Shown here: in pieces, positions 27,559-40,576 of the stretch | How positions within the stretch are numbered: position 1 is the stretch's first letter | Layout of the letters: each line of letters begins with the position of its first letter | Assembly: GCF_000213175.1 (NCBI RefSeq) | Contig: NW_009799100.1 | Location: forward strand, 3,785,099 to 3,849,098 | Length of the DNA stretch: 64,000 bases | Direction: 5' to 3' | Source of the DNA: Neurospora tetrasperma FGSC 2508 | Taxonomy: Eukaryota; Ascomycota; Sordariomycetes; Sordariales; Sordariaceae | Notes under the pieces: model-generated | What the model saw: only the letters and a program-made list of their open reading frames with translations | Told to the model about the DNA's origin: nothing | The model's database searches: none | Made by a program: the position numbers and the translations under genes

Positions 27559-30500
27559 TAATATTCCCCTTCCTTAGCCGGCATTCTTAATGGCTTATTA
27601 ATTCTTTATTATTATAATTTACTATTTTTATATATTATGTCCTTTATTATTCTAGATATAGTAAGCTATTCCTTCTTTCATATTATTTAATATATTAATT
27701 TTTTGTATTTAGAAGCGTCCTTCCCGATCGGCGTCTAAATACTGGAATTTAGTTACTAATATTAAGAAGTTTGGAATTATTATTATACCTTATATTTATT
27801 ACGCTGATCGTCATCTTCCTTATAAAAAAATTTCTAATAATAGAAAGTACGTTGAGTGTATACGCCGGGTATATTTTTATAACGGTTTTAATATTAATAT
27901 AGAGTGTAAGGTTCCTTTCCGTTATAATTACGAGTATTATTAATTATTTTTAATAAAAAGTATTACTATAACCTTCGTTTATATTTAGTAAATAAAAATT
28001 AAACTTCTTTATATAATTGAAGAATATTTAAAGTAATTCGATAATTTAAAGGAGTAAATTGTACGTTTATTGGATTTAGAGCGTTAATAGTAGGATTCAG
28101 CGTTTTATAGGTATAAATTTTCCTTACGTAGTATAATTAAATTAAAAGTTTTAGAAGAGGAGGAGAGAATTATAGAGGGGGGACTTAAACTTTTAATTAT
28201 AGAACTATTTATAGAAATTTTTACTTCCGCTACGCTTACGGATTAAGTTTCTTTAAACGTTTCGATATTCTTTACCTCTTAATTGGGTAGTTTTTTATTT
28301 TTAATTAATTTAAGTTCTTCTGGTAAAATTCTTCTAACTTTTTAGGGTAATTCAAATTCTTAACAGGTTCCTAAATATTATTCTTTAGGCCGAACCCTTC
28401 CTACTTAATAAGGTATTCCAATTCTTCGTTTACTATTTACGAATCTAAAATTCATTCTACGTCCTATTCCTCTTTTTTATCCTTAATACTAATGTATATA
28501 TTGATTCGTACATTTTTAAGTACTAATTCTAGTAGTATAATATAAAAGAAGTATGATTTTAATTTTATAGTATTAGGAATATTTAATTAATATACTATAT
28601 TAGAGATCTTCTTCTTAATTTTGAAGGGTCCTACTTATTAGTCGTTAAATTTCTTATTGGGTTTCTATATCCTAAGGTTCTTAATTAATAAAAGGACTTT
28701 AACCCCCTCCTTAAGGTAAGGTCTTTTGAGCCTTTTTCAAATTGAAATACCGGCTTATTTTTTATTGAACGAATTCTAATTCTTTCTTAAACTTCTTATA
28801 TAATATATATAATTTCCCAACTTTAATTGAAGCTCTAAGGACGTTCGTATCTAATCCTTCCAAAAAATTCTAATTTATACCTATAATTTATAAAGAAAGG
28901 TAAAACCTTTATAATTTCTATAGGAGAAATATTATATATTAATTATACTACTAGTAATAATTCTACTTAATTACTTTATTCGAAATTAATATAATTCCTT
29001 AAATATTATTCTATAATTTAATTAATCCTTTCTATTTATTTATCCGTTTATAGGTAATATACTATTAATATTTTATTCTTAATACCGAATTTAATTATTA
29101 ATATTTACTAAAATTTAGATACGAATTTAATATCCTTATTTGTAATCTATTCCTTCGGCTAATTATATATTGAAGTAACGTTCCAATAAATTATATTTAT
29201 AAATTGCTCTGCTAATTATATTTTTTTGTATAGTAAAAAGTAATTTTATTTAATTAGCCTATTTACTATTATTAGGATACTATTATAAGTAATTCCTATT
29301 ATAATATTTGTAGATAGTAGTAATTTAGTAATAAAATTTATAGTTATTGAACTCTACAGCCTTTCTACGACTTTTAAGGGTTTAAAGAATCTATATAGCT
29401 TATATCTTATAACCCTAGTTTTATTATAACGCTTATAGGCCTATAATATTCGAATTACTTCGGTTTTTATTTTTAGAAAATCGTAGTACTATTATATTTA
29501 TACTATAGTTTTAATAATACTTATATATCCTTCTATTTTAAATGTATATATCCTTATAATAAGCGCTTCGTATTATTCGGGCTTAATATAAACTTTATTA
29601 TAGTACTATAATTTATTATTCTAAAGGATAATTCCTTCTTCTATATTATCCTTTTATTTCTATTGCTCTTCCGAAATTATAATAGTAATTTAATAACCGG
29701 AATCCTATAATTAAACCCTATAAATAGTACAGTACTCTACCTATTCCTATAAAGGGTAAGTAAACGTTCTATTTATTTATTCCTAGAATAATAATATAGA
29801 GGCTTTTATTATATCTTTTATATAATTTGCCCGACAATTTGAAGCATTTATTCGGGCGTTCTCTAATCCCTTTTTATAATTAACTTAAAATTAAATTCTA
29901 ATAAGAATTTGGCTTAATATATTTAACGGCCGTTAAATACCTTTATAATTATAAAATATTGAAGATTATTATAATTAATATAGATTTATATTTTATACAT
30001 AATTCTATTAAAGTATAGCTTCTATTCTTAAAACGCTTTAATAATAATTAAAAATTCCTTATTATAAATAGGATAATTATAATAGGGTCCTTCCAACTTT
30101 TTAGAGAAGAAAGCTATAGAATATAATTTCCTATATTTATTATATTATCCCAATTATCCTCCGATAGTATAGTTCGATATATTAGTTTTAATTTTAAAAG
30201 GTTTATTTAGGTTAGAAAGTTTTAATATAGGGTCTACGGTAATTGTATTGTAAATAGCCCTAAAAACTTTTGCTTCCTCCTTTCTTTATATAAAAATAGC
30301 CTCCTTCCTAGTAAGTTTGTATAATGATTTAGCAATCTTCCTATAGTCCTATATAAATATATAATAAAAGTTAATAAATTTTAGGAACCCGCGGACTTTA
30401 ATTATATTCCTAGGTATAAGCCAATTCTATACGGCTTCTATTTTATTTAGTTCTATCCTAACCTTATTCTTTAAAATTAGGTATTTAAAAAATATAATTT

Positions 30501-33500
30501 CCTTTATATAAAATTCGCTTTTCTCTATATTAATAGAGAGTTTGTATTTGTATAATACATTTAATATTTTTCTTATATATTCCTTATATTCTATAAGAAT
30601 TTTAGAATAAATAAGGATATTATTTATATAGTAAATAGCGAATTTATTAAGGTAGAGTCGAATTATATAATTAATAACGGATTAAAATATTATAAATATA
30701 TGAATTAACCCGAAGGGTATAATAAAATATTCGTAATATCCGTAGGGTATATAAAATACTATTTTCTATTTATTTCCTTCCTTAATTCGGATATAGGTAT
30801 AAGTAATAAGTAGATTAAAGCGTATAAAATATTATACTTCTCCTAATTAACTTCAGATATATAAGATTAGGGGTAGTGGATAATTATTTCTTATAATCTT
30901 TTAATTTAATTATTTATAATTAATATAAAGGCGTAGTTTTCCGTCCTTTTTCAGTACAAAGAAGATGGAATACCCTACTAGTAATATAAATTCCAAAATA
31001 TATCTTTATTTTAAATTTTCATCCAAATACTTCTTCAACTCCGTATTTTACTTTTTATTAATATAATACACTTTCAAGAATTTACACTTAACTCTTTCCT
31101 TAAATTTAATTTTATAATCCTATAATCCTTATAGTAGTAATCCTTTAAAGTATTTACTAATAAAAGCCTAATATCCTTAATATTCTATTAAAATTACTAT
31201 CTTCGGCTTCTCCGCTTATTAATTCTAATAATAGTTAAATTTATACCAAATATTAATTGCTAATACCTTTATTAATATTATTAATCCTTTTTCTATAATT
31301 TTATTACTTTTATTAATAGTATAAATTATAATTTCTTATATTATTTATAGTAGGGCTATAGGAACGATACCTTCGTAGTTCGCTTCCTTCCGTACTTCAA
31401 TTTTCCTATTAATAATTAGGTATATCCTAGGATATAAGTAATTACCTTTCTTCTAATTAATATTTAGGTTATATATAATATATTATAGGTACCTTAGGAT
31501 TATATCTTTAAATAGCTTTATTTTAATAATATCGAAATTAACTTCGACCGTCTTACCTTCTACTATAATAGGGAATAGTAATATTTCTTATTTTATAATT
31601 TATATTTTGAAAGGTCCTTTTACTATAAAAGGAACTTTCTTCCTTTTCTAGGGAATTCTCAATTAGGTAACAAATTTTAATAAGATAAAGTTTAACTAAA
31701 TTCCGGAATTTACTAATATAAAAGCCTAATAATTCTTCTAATAAGTTACGACTTTAAATTACTAATTTTATTTTTCTTCTTCTATAGCGGCGACTTCTAT
31801 AAATATTATAGGGTTTCAAATTTTATTTTTCTAATAATTATATTGTTAGATAATTTATTTTATATAAGGATTTAATTTTCGTTAGGCCTCTCTAAAGGCC
31901 TTAAACCGTTTCCTAATTCCTAATAATAATTATTAAGAGCGTCCTCTTCTTTAAATTTAAATTCGTTTAATAAATTATATTCCTATAACTATACTATATA
32001 TACAATTTCTTCTTTATTTTTACACTCGATTATTCTAGCTTTCTAAATATAATTATTAAATTCCTTTTTAATATCCTACACTTTTTATTTTATATAAATA
32101 GGGCAATTAAATATTAAATATTATTATTAATAATAGTCGGCTATTCCCTATCCTATATAGGTATAGATATTACGAGGGCGAATAATAAATCTCTTAGGTA
32201 ATAACTAATTATCGACCTTTACGAAAGGTTATAAATTAAATACGAATTATTCGTTAATAATAAAGGTAATTTATAAATCGCTTTAGCTAAAAATATATAT
32301 AACCGGTCTAAATTATCTTTATTAATCGAATTTTTAAATAGGTTAAAAACGGTTGTCCCGCTTTTTCCTATAGTATTTATAGTAATTATTAGTAATATAT
32401 TAGAATTATAATATCCGGTAATAAGCGTAGTAAAGGGAGTATATTTGGACTATATCCCCTTTAATTGGCTAATATATTCTCAAAATTTCTAGGAATCCTT
32501 CTTAAGTAGTTTAAAATTCCCCTTCAATAATAATTGTACGCCTCTTTTAAAAATTATCCTATAATTCGTTCTTTCTACTCTTATTTAAGTAGTACTATAA
32601 TAACTCTATTTAATATCCTTCGGCGAAATTATTAGGGTATTCGTACTAATATAAATTAATAAATTCGGGGGTATAGTATTCTTCGATTGTAGAAGTTAGC
32701 GGATATATTAAAAGAAGAATAATATTTATTATATATATAATTATAAAAAGAATTCGGTTTATATTAAGGAGGCTACTAATTTCTTTTTATATTAGGGCTT
32801 AGTACGTTTATACTTAGGGTATATTGGTATTCTACGCCTCCTCTTTAAAAATTTTTTATTAAAGCCCTTCCTATTTATATTTATTATTAGCCTCTTATTA
32901 TACTTCCTAATCGAAATCTATAATTCTACCTATAATATCTTTTAAATCGTTTCAGTTATACTTAGCGCTAGCAATTTTAATTACCCTAACTCCTTCTATT
33001 ATAATAGTTTCTACTTTCTTTTAATTTAATTATTTAAATATATAATAATCTTTCTTTATATACCTAATCTTATTATAATTAAAATATTTAACCGTTAAAA
33101 AGTCTTATTTATTTTAATTAATTTAGGCTATATCGATTTCTATGGGTCTAATATAAAAAATTCCGGAAAGGTAGGTTCCTTATATCCTTTTCTTCTTAAT
33201 ATTAATATTAAATTTAAAAAGAACGAAGGTAATTATTTTTTTTTCTTCTCCTATTCTCGCTAAAATAGTTAATTATTAATATAAATAACCTTATTAATAT
33301 AAACGTTAATAGTTTCAGGACGGTCCTCCTTATAGAATTTATCTTTAATTCTTTTTTTAAAGCTATTATAAAATAATTATATTAATTTATTATTATTAAT
33401 ATTACTATAAAGAACGGTCTATTTAAAAAGCGTAGTATAAATTAAAGTAAATTTAATTTATTAAAAATAGGTTAAACGTTCCTAAACCCTATGAATTTTA

Positions 33501-34030
33501 TCTTTTTCTCTAAAGATTTGGGAGAGGGCCTAAGTAAATTCCTTATAGGAACTTAAAATTTTCTTAATAGAATCCGAAGCTTAATCTCTATTCTTATAAT
33601 AATTTTTAAGGATAGGCTCGTACTAAATAAAGGCTTTATTTATAAATCGAGTACTTATATAGGCTACCTTCTTAAATTTAAAAGCAAACCAATTTATATA
33701 GAAGTAGAAATAAATATATATTTAAATTAAAAATCCTATAAGGGTAGCCTATTAACTATTAAACTCTTTAAATATAGATAATTTAATCCTTAATTTATTA
33801 ACGGGGGTAGTTCCTTCTCCTACCTTCGCTTCGGAGGTACTAGGTTCAACTTTAAATTAAACTTCAAATTAGAAAATATATTCCTATATAGCCTTAAACT
33901 ATTATTAAAGGGTAGCGAAATTCAAAGGCTTACCCGAAATATTATTATTATTATTTCTAATAGTAAATATAGTAAAGCGAAGAGATACTTTTAATTACTA
34001 TTTAAAATAGGCTAAAGGGAGTAATTAATA

Positions 34031-34478
34031 TATAACGAACGGCGGTCTAATTTACCTAAATAAGATAGTTAAAGGTATAAAGATCATTAATACTATTCGG
34101 TAAGATTAAAAGGTTTATAATAAATATGCGTATATAATACTAGTCTTAATAATAATAATCTATTAATTATTATCGAACTATTTAATAATTTAAGTTCTTT
34201 AATTGTCCCTTTATACTTATACCTACTATCTACTTTATAGTTAGCTTACTTATACTATTATAAAGTTAATTTACTTCGTAAATCCGGAATTAGCTTACTA
34301 TTATAAGCCCGGAGTTGGCTCACTAGTATAAGCCTAGGATTGGCTTACTACCGTAAGCCCTATTTCCAACGCCCTCCGTAAGCTTGCCCTATCCTAAAAT
34401 TACACAAACTAACCTTTCTAGACTACTTATACTACCGACGGCCTAGTTAGCCCGTATATCTACCTTAAATTCGTAATA
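34031..34478 (-). repeat. LTR of the inner element (5' LTR in element orientation)
   Basis: 448 bases, pairing with 27111-27558. It is visibly more RIP-altered than its partner. It is followed at once by the second TATAA target duplication. Confidence 0.9.
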
Positions 34479-37400
34479 TATAAGGATTGTAGGACTACGA
34501 AATTAAATTCAAAGAAGGAGCTAAATTTAAATTCTTTAAAGTGTACTATATAAATGAAAAGTAGAATATAGAATTAAGGAAGTACTTAAACGAAAATTAA
34601 AAATAAAGATATATTTGGGAATTTATATTGTTAATAGGGTACCCTATCCTCTTCGTACTAAAGAAGGACGGAAAATTACGCCTTCATATTGATTATAAAT
34701 CATTAAATTAAGAAATTATAAGAAATAATTACCCCCTACCCTTAATTTTATATATCCGAAGTTAATTAGGAGGAGTATAATATTTTATACGCCTTAATTT
34801 ACTTATTACTTATACTTATATCCGAATTAAGGAAGGAAACGAATAGAAAATAGTATTTTATATACTCTACGGATATTATAAATACTTTATTATACCTTTC
34901 GGGTTAATTAATATATTTATAATATTTTAATCCGTTATTAATTATATAATTCGACCCTACTTTAATAAGTTTACTATTTACTATTTAAATAATATTCTTA
35001 TTTACTCTAAAGTTCTCGTAGAGTATAAAGGATATATAAAAAAAATATTAAACGTACTATATAAATATAAATTCTCTATTAATATAGAGAAAAACGAATT
35101 CTATATAAAGGAAATTATATTTCTTAAATACCTAATTTTAAAGAACGAAGTTAAAATAGAACTAAATAAAGTAAAAGCTATACGGAATTAATCTATACTT
35201 AGAAATATAATTAAAGTCCGTAGATTTTTAGGGTTTATTAATTTCTATTATATATTTATACGGGACTATAGGAAGATCGTTAAATTATTATACGAATTTA
35301 CTAGGAAGGAAGCTATTTTTATATAGGGAAAAGAGGAAGAAAAAGCTTTTAGGACTATTTATAATACAATTACTATAGACCCTATATTAAAATTTCCCGA
35401 CCTAAATAAACCTTTTAAAATTAAAACCAATATATTAAACTACGCTATTAGAAAATAATTAGAATAATATAATAAATATAGGAAATTATACCTTATAATT
35501 TTCTTCTCTAAAAAACTAGAAAGACCCTATTATAATTATCCTATTTATAATAAGGAACTTTTAATTATTATTAAAATATTTTAAAAATAGAAGCTATACT
35601 TTAATAGAACTACGTATAAAATATAAATTTATATTAACTATAATAATCTTTAGTATTTTATAATTACGAAGGTATTTAACGGCCGTTAAATATATTAGGC
35701 CGAATTCTTATTAAAATTCAATTTTAAAATTAATTATAAAAAGGGATTAAAAAACGCCCAAATAAACGCTTTAAACCATCGGATAGATTATATAAAAAAT
35801 ATAATAAAAACCTCTATATTATTATCTTAGGAATAATTAAACAGAATATTTACTTACCCCTTATAAGAATAAATAGAATACTATACCGTTTACTAGGTTA
35901 AATTATAGGACTATAATTATTAAACCGCTATTATAATTTCGGAAGAGTAATAGAAATAGGAGGATAATATAGAAGAAAGGATTGTCCTTTAAAATAATAA
36001 ACTATAATACTATAATAAGGCCTACATTTAGCCCGAATAGTACAAAGCGCTTATTATAGGGATATATACGTCCAAAATAGGAGGATATATAGGTATTACT
36101 AAAACTATAGTACGGATACAGCAATACTACAACTTTTTAGGAATAAAAACCGAAGTAGTTCGAATATTATAAGTTTGTAAGTATTATAATAAAATTAAGG
36201 TTATAAGATATAAGCTATATAAATTCTTCGAACCCTTAAAAGTTGTAGAAAGGCTATAGAATTCGGTAATTATAAATTTTATTATTAAATTACTACCGTT
36301 TATAAATATTATAATAAGAATTACTTATAATAGTATTTTAATAGTAGTAAATAAATTAATTAAATAAAACTACTTTTTACCGTACAAAGAAACGTAATTA
36401 GTAGAGCAATTTATAAATATAATTTATTAGAATATTATTTTAATATATAGTTAGCCAAAGGAATAAATTATAAATAGGAATATTAAATTTATATCCAAAT
36501 TTTAATAAGTATTAATAATTAAATTCGGTATTAAAAATAGAATATTAATAGTATATTACTTATAGGTAGATAAATAAACGGAAAGGATTAATTAAATTAT
36601 AGAATAATACTTGAGGAATTATATTAATTTCGAATAAAACAATTGGGTAGAATTATTACTAATAGCGTAGTTAATATATAATACCTCCCTTATAAAAACT
36701 ATAAAAGTTTTACCTTTCTTTATAAATTACAAGTATAAATTAGAATTCTTAGAAGGATTAAATACGAACGTCCCTAGGGTTTTAATTAAAGCCGGAAAAT
36801 TATATATATTATATAAGAAACTTAAGGAAGAATTAGAATTCGTTCAATAAAAAATGAGCCGGTATTTCAACCTAAAAAGGCTCGAGGGATTTCGCTTTAA
36901 GGAGGAGGATAAAATCCTTTTATTAATTAGGAATCTTAGGATTAAACGACCTAATAAGAAATTTAATAACTAATAAGTAGGACCCTTTAAAATTAAGAAG
37001 AAGATTTCTAATATAATATACTAATTAGATATTCTTAATACTATAAAACTAAAATTATATTTATTCTATATTATACTATTAGAATTAGTACTTAAAAACG
37101 TACGAATTAATATGCAAATTAGTATTAAGGACGAAGAAGAAGAATAAAATATAGAATAAATTTTGGATTTAAGAATAGAGAAAGGAGGATTAGAATATTT
37201 TATTAAGTAGGAAGGGTTCGGTCCTGAAAATAATATTTAAGAACCTATTAAGAATTTAAATTACTCTAAGAAGCTAGAGGAATTTTATTGGAGAAACCCG
37301 GATCGATTAAGGATAGAAGACTACTTAATTAGAAGGTAGGGAAGGCCGAATTATTTAAGAATAACCAATCTACGAATATAGGAATAACGGAAGTAAAAGC

Positions 37401-38031
37401 TTTTAATAATAATATTATAAATAGAAATTTAAACTCCCTCCTAATAGCCCTATCTTTTTTATTCTAAATATCTAATTCGGCCTCCGCAACTTAAACTACT
37501 TTATAGGCCTTTATAACTAATTCCTCCTACTACCGCTAAACTTCAATTAAATAAAGTATATAATTTTATATCACTTTTATAAGCGCTGCCTACTCCTACT
37601 TTAATTTCTTATTCTCTATAATTATTTGTACTATTAAAAGAGCGTTAATAAAAATAATTAATAGTCGGGAATTCGGATATTTATACTCCGTATTATAATT
37701 TACTTCTTTATAAGGACGAATACTACAAATATATTCGCTATACTTCTTTCGTTCTAAAAGCTTTTTATAAATAAATTTATAGTTGGAATAGCGTTAGTAA
37801 AATATAATTATAGAACTAAAAGATTCGATAGTAAATAATAGTTACTACTATTAAATAAACAATATAATTGAATATTTCATAATATGATTAGATATAGCGA
37901 TAAGTATAAAGGAAAGGAAGGATTTACTATACTTAGGTAGTAAAAGGAACAATATAGAAATAAGGGGTAAAAAAAGAACGTAGGTAGTTAGTAAAGCCGT
38001 CGAGGACGTTAGCTAAGGAAAGGAAGTATTA

Positions 38032-38512
38032 TATTACGAATTTAAGCAATATAAAGGCCGCCTAAACCTTCGGGATACAATAGCCCTGCTTATAGATAAT
38101 TAATATAACCTATAAATTAGAGAATAATTTAGAAAGGCGTAATAAATAGCTTACTTATATAGGTAGCTTACTAATAAACTAGTACTTATAGTGAACTAGT
38201 ACTTACGGGTGAGCTAAAGCTTATAGTAAATTATAATACTAGAATAAACTATCAATACAAATTACAGGGTTTACAACTACGTAAACAACCGAAGATAGAT
38301 ATCTTATAATAGGACGAATAGGTATAAAAAAACCACTAGAGAATTTAGATTATTAAATAGTTCGATAGTAGTCAATATAATAGATTATTATTACCGAAAC
38401 TAATATTACGTACGTATATTTATTATAAACCTTTTGGCTTTACCGAATAGTACTAATAGTCTTTATACTTTTAGCTATCTCACTTAGGTAGATTAGACCG
38501 CCGTTCGTTATA
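38032..38512 (+). repeat. 3' LTR of the outer element
   Basis: 481 bases, direct partner of 23725-24205, followed by TAGAG at 38513-38517, where the LINE reverse-transcriptase region resumes. Confidence 0.9.
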
Positions 38513-40560
38513 TAGAGTCTAGCTTTACAACAAGCTTAACTTTAAATACTATATTAAGAAGAAAATAGCGTCTGCCTGGATTATTACTACCTATATTAAA
38601 TCCTTTAATAAAATCTATATAAGCGCCCCTCCTAGGCTAATAATTAAGGTAATAAAAGCGGTTGTACTCCCTAAGGTACTCTTTAGCGCCGAATTCTAGT
38701 AGCCGGGCTTTAAAAAGTAGTCTACTATTTAGAAATAAAGTATTTTTCCCTTTATTAATAGTAGACTACGTAATTAAATTAATAAAATTTAAATCATTAT
38801 TAATATTACGGTTCGTACTAGCCTACCAGTCTGGTAGACTACGCGCTTAACGGCCTTATACCGTAAGGCTAGCTTACTCTTAGTAGAATAACTATTCGAA
38901 TCTATCTGACAATGGCACGCTATACGGCTATTTACCCTAAACGCTACTCACTCCCTTATTTCCTGCTTCGCCTACCTCCGACTTTTAGCAAGAGGGCTTG
39001 CCTACCGCTAGACTACCCTTAAATTAACGGCAACGGTTGTTACCCCTTTCCTTCGGCCCTTATTACAACCCCTGGTATATAACGGTATAATATACTTAAA
39101 CCCTACCTATATTTTTAAAAGATAAGCGGCAAAGGATTTTGTAGAGTAGCTAGAATAGCTAGACCCCTCCGAAATTATTATTTATAATAACGGTTCTATA
39201 ACCGGGAAGTAAATCGCCCGCTAAAAGTACAAATAGGAAGATAACGACAATAAACCTAATAGTAAATACGTAAGCTTTGGCTATATTATTTACTAAGGTA
39301 GAAAAGAAATTAGTAGAGAATATAATTAATTAATATAAATAAAAGTCTTTAATATTAAAGTAGAGAGCGCCTAATATAGCCTTAAGGCTATAGTAGCGTT
39401 CGTAGGCGCTATAGCGCTGAGGATTATAGTCTGCTTTAATAATACCGCCGTTATCTAGGGCCTATAGGGGATTCTAGCCCTATCGTTCTAAATAGCCTTT
39501 CTTAAGTTCCAGCAAGTTTAAAAGGACTATAGCTAGGACTTAATAGGCGTAAGATAGGTATCCAGTTATATAAGTATTACGGGAAATGAAATTGCTAATG
39601 AATTAGTGAAAGCTAGAGCGGAGGGCGGCGATTTAGTAAATAAGATAATTACCTTCGCTTACTTTAAACGGCTAATTAAGAGAAAGGCTTAGGAAGTTTT
39701 CAAAATATAGTAGGTAGAGAATAAATTAGAGTCCTATACCAATTACCGCCTAAAGGCCTTAATTAAACCTACCGATAAGTTGAAAGAATTGGACCGTGCG
39801 ATGCTATACTACTTAATAGCGGCCTAGATAGGCTATAATGATTTTAAAAAGTATTATAAGCGCTTTAAGTACGAGGACGCCCTATTTACTTACTCGTATA
39901 GCAAATGGAAGACCCTAATCTACCCCTTCTATTGCAAGAAGGCGTATACAGTCTTCCTACTATTGGGCGAAGCTACCTTATAAAGGAATATTGCCCTCTC
40001 CTTCGAGATTAATTAACGGCTTTTTATTATAAGGATATAAACATTGAAATTCTTTAATTAAATTTATACTAGGAAGGACTGGCAGCGGATACTCTAGTAG
40101 GAATATATAGAGGAGGGAAGTACTATAATTAATTGGGGGCATTTCTTTATAGAAGAATAAGGCTTCCAAATCGGCCCGGGGCGACCGATAGAGATAGTAG
40201 ACGTTGAATTCGACTAGCGGGTATAATAGTTATAGCGGAAGGAAGAGGCGATGGAGGTAGAGAGGGAGGGGGATGCTTAGTGCCCTCTTTTACTATTTAT
40301 CCTTTTTTCTTTTTCTTCTCTTACTGCTAGGGATGTATTGGTAATGGGCTGCGTTTGACGGTATAGATATTTCGGGACTCAATGGCCACTGGCCTTCTTT
40401 TTGCGCTCGGATTAGTATGGTTTCTGGCTGTAGGAAGGTTCTGTAGGGTTACGTACTTTGTAGACTAGACTAGGTTAGGACGGCACCGCTGCCGTACGTC
40501 TCATGCCCTTCGGGAGGCGGAAGCAGACGTTAAATACAACAACAACACAACAACAACAAC

Positions 40561-40576
40561 GACTCTACTGGGGTCA
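40561..40576. repeat. Right target-site duplication of the LINE
   Basis: Second copy of the 16-base GACTCTACTGGGGTCA, directly after the AAC-repeat tail of the LINE. It fixes the insertion boundary to the base. Confidence 0.92.

Larger units (their letters stand above)
27111..34478 (-). mobile_element. Inner Ty3/gypsy LTR retrotransposon, same family, opposite orientation, fossil
   Basis: A 7368-base element inserted into the outer element just upstream of its reverse-transcriptase region. It is bounded by 448-base LTRs (27111-27558 and 34031-34478) and by the duplication TATAA (27106-27110 and 34479-34483). Read on the minus strand it has the same order as its host element: gag with zinc knuckle (about 33.1-33.2 kb), reverse transcriptase (active site about 30.6 kb), integrase, and a chromodomain-like segment near 28.4 kb. 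It is structurally complete but heavily RIP-mutated, with dozens of breaks. It is the youngest of the three nested insertions. Because it is an inverted copy of its host, the region forms a very large imperfect inverted repeat. Confidence 0.9.
23725..38512 (+). mobile_element. Outer Ty3/gypsy LTR retrotransposon (chromovirus-type), fossil
   Basis: Plus-strand element of about 7.4 kb after removing the inner insertion, bounded by 481-base LTRs (23725-24205 and 38032-38512) and by the 5-base duplication TAGAG (23720-23724 and 38513-38517). Recognisable parts: gag with a zinc-knuckle region (about 25.1-25.2 kb), the protease/linker region before 27.1 kb, then, after the inner insertion, reverse transcriptase (active-site region about 34.98 kb), RNase H, integrase (about 36.0-36.9 kb) and a chromodomain-like segment near 37.2 kb. 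That last part places it with chromodomain-bearing Ty3/gypsy elements. It is thoroughly broken by RIP, with dozens of stops throughout. It is younger than the LINE that contains it and older than the copy inside it. LTR divergence cannot date it because RIP mutates both LTRs. Confidence 0.9.
19743..40560 (+). mobile_element. Tad-clade LINE (non-LTR retrotransposon), RIP-mutated and split by a nested LTR insertion
   Basis: The LINE occupies 19743-23724 and 38518-40560, about 6.0 kb once the insertion is removed. In order on the plus strand: a short leader; ORF1 opening near 19873 (MPDDEANTAKTP), with a 24-base proline-coding tandem repeat at 20259-20330 and a decayed cysteine zinc-knuckle region at about 21.03-21.18 kb; ORF2 with an APE-type endonuclease (GDFNAK at about 21.94 kb) and reverse transcriptase (decayed YVDD box at about 23.49 kb); then, after the insertion, the rest of the RT thumb, an RNase H domain (about 39.17-39.65 kb) and a C-terminal Cys/His zinc-binding segment (about 39.85-39.95 kb). 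ORF2 appears to end near 40280. The 3' end is an AAC-repeat tail (40537-40560). Tryptophan codons have repeatedly become TAG and there are many stops, as RIP produces. Tad itself is near 7 kb, so this copy may be 5'-shortened or a shorter relative. Confidence 0.85.

Noticed and set aside
23700-38600. CRISPR-like or satellite array suggested by recurring TA-rich motifs
   Set aside because: The repetition is fully explained by the two LTR pairs, the inverted element copy and RIP-driven low complexity; there is no regular repeat-spacer pattern.
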